Of a stretch of DNA of 10,013 nt, positions 8,656 through 10,013 are shown piece after piece. Position numbers and translations under genes: made by a program. A model generated the notes under the pieces. It ran no database searches and was not told the DNA's origin. It saw nothing but the letters and a program-made list of their open reading frames with translations. The stretch comes from an uncultured Bacteroidota bacterium. Its GTDB lineage: Bacteria; Bacteroidota; Bacteroidia; Chitinophagales; Chitinophagaceae. The stretch covers positions 1 through 10,013 of the forward strand of contig CAJATB010000295.1 in assembly GCA_903944755.1 (NCBI GenBank). Direction: 5' to 3'. Numbering within the stretch: position 1 is the stretch's first letter; each line of letters opens with the position of its first letter.

Positions 8656-8682
8656 AAAAATATTTTTTGTCTTTGGGCGTCA

Positions 8683-9426
8683 TTAAATAACTTTTGCTTC
8701 TTCTTTTAATAACTTAACTAGTTCATCCATTTTGTCGGCATCAATAAGTTTAACACCAGTTTTTGCTAGGGGTAATTCAAAGGTTTTAATAGTGGTAGTA
8801 GCAGCAATTGAAGTAGGTTCAATAACTTTTAAAGGTTTTGTTCTTGCAGCCATAATACCCCTCATATTAGGGATACGTTGTTCTGCCATTCCTTTCTGAC
8901 AGCTTACTACTATTGGTAAAATTGCTTCACAAGTTTCTTCTCCACCTTCAATTTCTCTTTTTAAAGTAGCAGTTGTACCATTTAATTCCAAATGGGTTGC
9001 TAAAGAAACAAATGGTAAATCTAACATGGCCGATACCATGGAACCTATGCATGAACTATTATAATCGATGGTTTCCTTTCCAGTGAAAATTAAATCATAG
9101 GCACCTTCCTTTGCAACTTGTGCAATGGATGCTGCAACAGAAAAAGAATCGTTACTTATACTATTCACTCTAATGGCTTCGTCGCCACCCAGTGCTAGGG
9201 CCTTTCTGATAATTGGTTCTGTGTCTGCACCGCCAACCGTAACTAAATGTATAATAGTCGTTGGGTCCTTTTCTTTTAATTCTATAGCTTTTACCAAAGA
9301 ATACCATTCGTCGTAGGGGTTGATAATCCACTGCACTCCATTTTCATCAAACTTTGTATTACCTTCGACAAAAGCAATTTTAGCAGTGGTGTCGGGTGTC
9401 TTACTGATGCAAACTAAGATCTTCAT
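8683..9426 (-). CDS. etfB: Electron transfer flavoprotein beta subunit
   Basis: This 247-residue protein is the partner subunit of EtfA. It binds AMP in classical ETFs and provides the docking surface for dehydrogenases. It begins MKILVCISKTPDT, the normal EtfB start, and has GKETID at 116-121 followed by a small-residue helix (IGSMVSAMLDLPFVS). The ETF-beta signature lies at about 155-175 (KREIEGGEE...LPIVVS). NMRGIMAARTKPL at 187-199 corresponds to the dehydrogenase-recognition region of other ETFs. Length is usual. It is the first gene of the minus-strand cluster and is transcribed divergently from the TPR gene across 97 bp. That interval contains two -7-like boxes facing etfB and an inverted repeat close to its predicted transcription start. 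Whether this ETF is of the classical or a bifurcating type cannot be settled by eye; the single etfBA pair without adjacent dehydrogenase fits a general housekeeping ETF. Confidence 0.97.
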   Translation of the reverse strand: MKILVCISKTPDTTAKIAFVEGNTKFDENGVQWIINPYDEWYSLVKAIELKEKDPTTIIHLVTVGGADTEPIIRKALALGGDEAIRVNSISNDSFSVAASIAQVAKEGAYDLIFTGKETIDYNSSCIGSMVSAMLDLPFVSLATHLELNGTTATLKREIEGGEETCEAILPIVVSCQKGMAEQRIPNMRGIMAARTKPLKVIEPTSIAATTTIKTFELPLAKTGVKLIDADKMDELVKLLKEEAKVI

Positions 9427-9453
9427 TATTTCGAATTTTTATTAATTAAATTA

Positions 9454-9473
9454 TTAGTTGTTTATGCAACTAA
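9454..9473. repeat. Perfect 7-bp inverted repeat in the etfB leader
   Basis: TTAGTTG (9454-9460) and CAACTAA (9467-9473) form a perfect dyad with a 6-bp spacer. The dyad begins 3 bp downstream of the TATATTTG box on the minus strand, so it covers the expected transcription start and early 5' leader of etfB. It could be an operator or a leader hairpin. It lacks a U-run and is AT-rich, so it does not look like a terminator. Confidence 0.45.
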
Positions 9474-9475
9474 AG

Positions 9476-9483
9476 CAAATATA
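9476..9483 (-). promoter_or_regulatory. Candidate -7 promoter element for etfB
   Basis: Read on the minus strand these bases are TATATTTG, an exact match to the Bacteroidota -7 consensus TAnnTTTG, and they lie 49 bp before the etfB start codon. The nearest upstream TTG (minus strand, 9509-9511) is 25 bp away, longer than the usual -33 spacing of about 19-21 bp. A second exact match, TATTTTTG at 9509-9516, lies further upstream and also lacks a good -33 element. Start-site choice between the two is unresolved. Confidence 0.45.
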
Positions 9484-9523
9484 GGATAGTTTTTGACCAT
9501 CTATTGCGCAAAAATAAGTTAAG

Positions 9524-9835
9524 ATGCAACGAATTGAAAGAATTATTGAATTTTTAAATCAACAGCCTAAGGATAACTTTTTAAGACATGCTTTGGCATT
9601 GGAATACAGAAAACTAGGGGAGGAGATAAAGGCAAGAGATTTGTTCCTTGAAATACTCACAGAATCACCCGATTATATAGGATCCTACTATCATTTGGCA
9701 AAATGTCTCGAAAAACTGGAAGAACGTGAGCAGGCAATAAGCTGGTATGAAAAAGGGATGGCCGCTACTAAATTGGCAAAAGACGACCATGCTTACAGGG
9801 AATTACAGGCTGCTTACGAGGATTTAGTGTACTAG
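9524..9835 (+). CDS. Small tetratricopeptide-repeat protein
   Basis: This 103-residue protein consists almost entirely of two TPR units: roughly residues 18-51, ending in LTESPDY, and 52-85, with YHLAKCLEKLEEREQAISWYEKG. A short helical N-terminal segment and a C-terminal capping helix flank them. The spacing of small and aromatic residues (A23, Y28, G32, A37, F41, then Y55, A59, A71, Y75) and P49 at the repeat boundary fit TPR helices. There is no signal peptide, membrane helix or enzymatic motif, so it is probably a cytosolic protein-interaction module with an unknown partner. The ATG at 9524-9526 has no Shine-Dalgarno. It is the only complete plus-strand gene in the window and is divergent from etfB. 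No exact TAnnTTTG box faces it; TAGTTTTTG at 9487-9495 is one base too long. I recognise the fold but not a named family. Confidence 0.88.
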   Translation: MQRIERIIEFLNQQPKDNFLRHALALEYRKLGEEIKARDLFLEILTESPDYIGSYYHLAKCLEKLEEREQAISWYEKGMAATKLAKDDHAYRELQAAYEDLVY

Positions 9836-9879
9836 TTACCTTTATTAGTTGCTCGCACTAGAGGCTTAAGCGACACCAA

Positions 9880-10013
9880 TTAAAGGCTTAAACGGTCATT
9901 TATTTTTTTGTCAATCAATTGGAAAAAATCTTCGGGTTTATAGGTTCTCCAGGGTTCAATTTCCATTAGTTCAATATACCTATTCAATTTCCTTTGTAAA
10001 AAATCATGTTGGG
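9880..10013 (-). CDS. 3' end of an unidentified gene, cut by the window edge
   Basis: An open frame enters from the right edge and ends at a TAA (9880-9882), giving 43 C-terminal residues. The segment is charged and helix-prone, with KLNRYIELMEIEPWRTYKP followed by EDFFQLIDKKINDRL. The aromatic-rich, low-glycine composition looks like a real soluble protein tail rather than random frame, but no motif identifies it. It converges with the TPR gene, the two stops being 44 bp apart. The other two minus-strand frames are interrupted by stops, which supports this one. The start, length and function lie outside the window. Confidence 0.55.
   Translation of the reverse strand, partial: QHDFLQRKLNRYIELMEIEPWRTYKPEDFFQLIDKKINDRLSL

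Noticed and set aside
9862..9891. Direct 8-bp repeat AGGCTTAA (9862-9869, 9884-9891) and the palindrome GCTTAAGC (9864-9871) between convergent genes
   Set aside because: They form no stable stem with a U-run and no longer repeat structure, so neither a terminator nor an attachment site can be supported.
1..10013. Mobile element, CRISPR array, defence island, tRNA or other novel system
   Set aside because: No regularly spaced repeats, terminal inverted repeats, transposase or integrase motifs, or cloverleaf-like segments were seen; nearly all the sequence is accounted for by intact housekeeping genes.

Overview
The window looks like a core chromosomal segment of an AT-rich member of the Bacteroidota. 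A Chitinophagaceae/Sphingobacteriia-type lineage is the best guess. The grounds are AT-rich intergenic DNA, start codons without Shine-Dalgarno sequences, TAnnTTTG-like -7 boxes, a DUF151+UVR 'bifunctional nuclease' protein, and a MEP-pathway gene (ispE) beside etfBA. The taxonomic call is inference; there is no rRNA or marker gene to confirm it.

Six of the eight genes lie on the minus strand. Read in the direction of transcription, from right to left, a compact cluster comes first: etfB - etfA - DUF151/UVR protein - ispE, with gaps of 27, 35 and 14 bp. These give the two subunits of the electron transfer flavoprotein, a putative nuclease/regulatory protein and the fourth enzyme of non-mevalonate isoprenoid synthesis. 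After a 179-bp non-coding gap rich in small inverted repeats comes gltB - gltD (27 bp apart), the two subunits of NADPH-type glutamate synthase (GOGAT), which makes glutamate from glutamine and 2-oxoglutarate. The left edge is 24 bp of AT-rich sequence after gltD with no recognisable feature.

On the right, a small TPR-repeat gene is transcribed divergently from etfB across a 97-bp intergenic region. That region holds two TAnnTTTG boxes facing etfB and a perfect 7-bp inverted repeat at the predicted transcription start. The TPR gene converges on the 3' end of an unrecognised minus-strand gene cut off by the window edge.

Every full-length gene has near-normal family length and intact catalytic or cofactor motifs. 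I see no tRNA, rRNA, CRISPR array, insertion sequence, prophage, frameshift or sign of recent transfer. I found no evidence of a novel system: the region is housekeeping metabolism, and the points worth a second look are regulatory sequences and the conserved-but-obscure DUF151 and TPR proteins.
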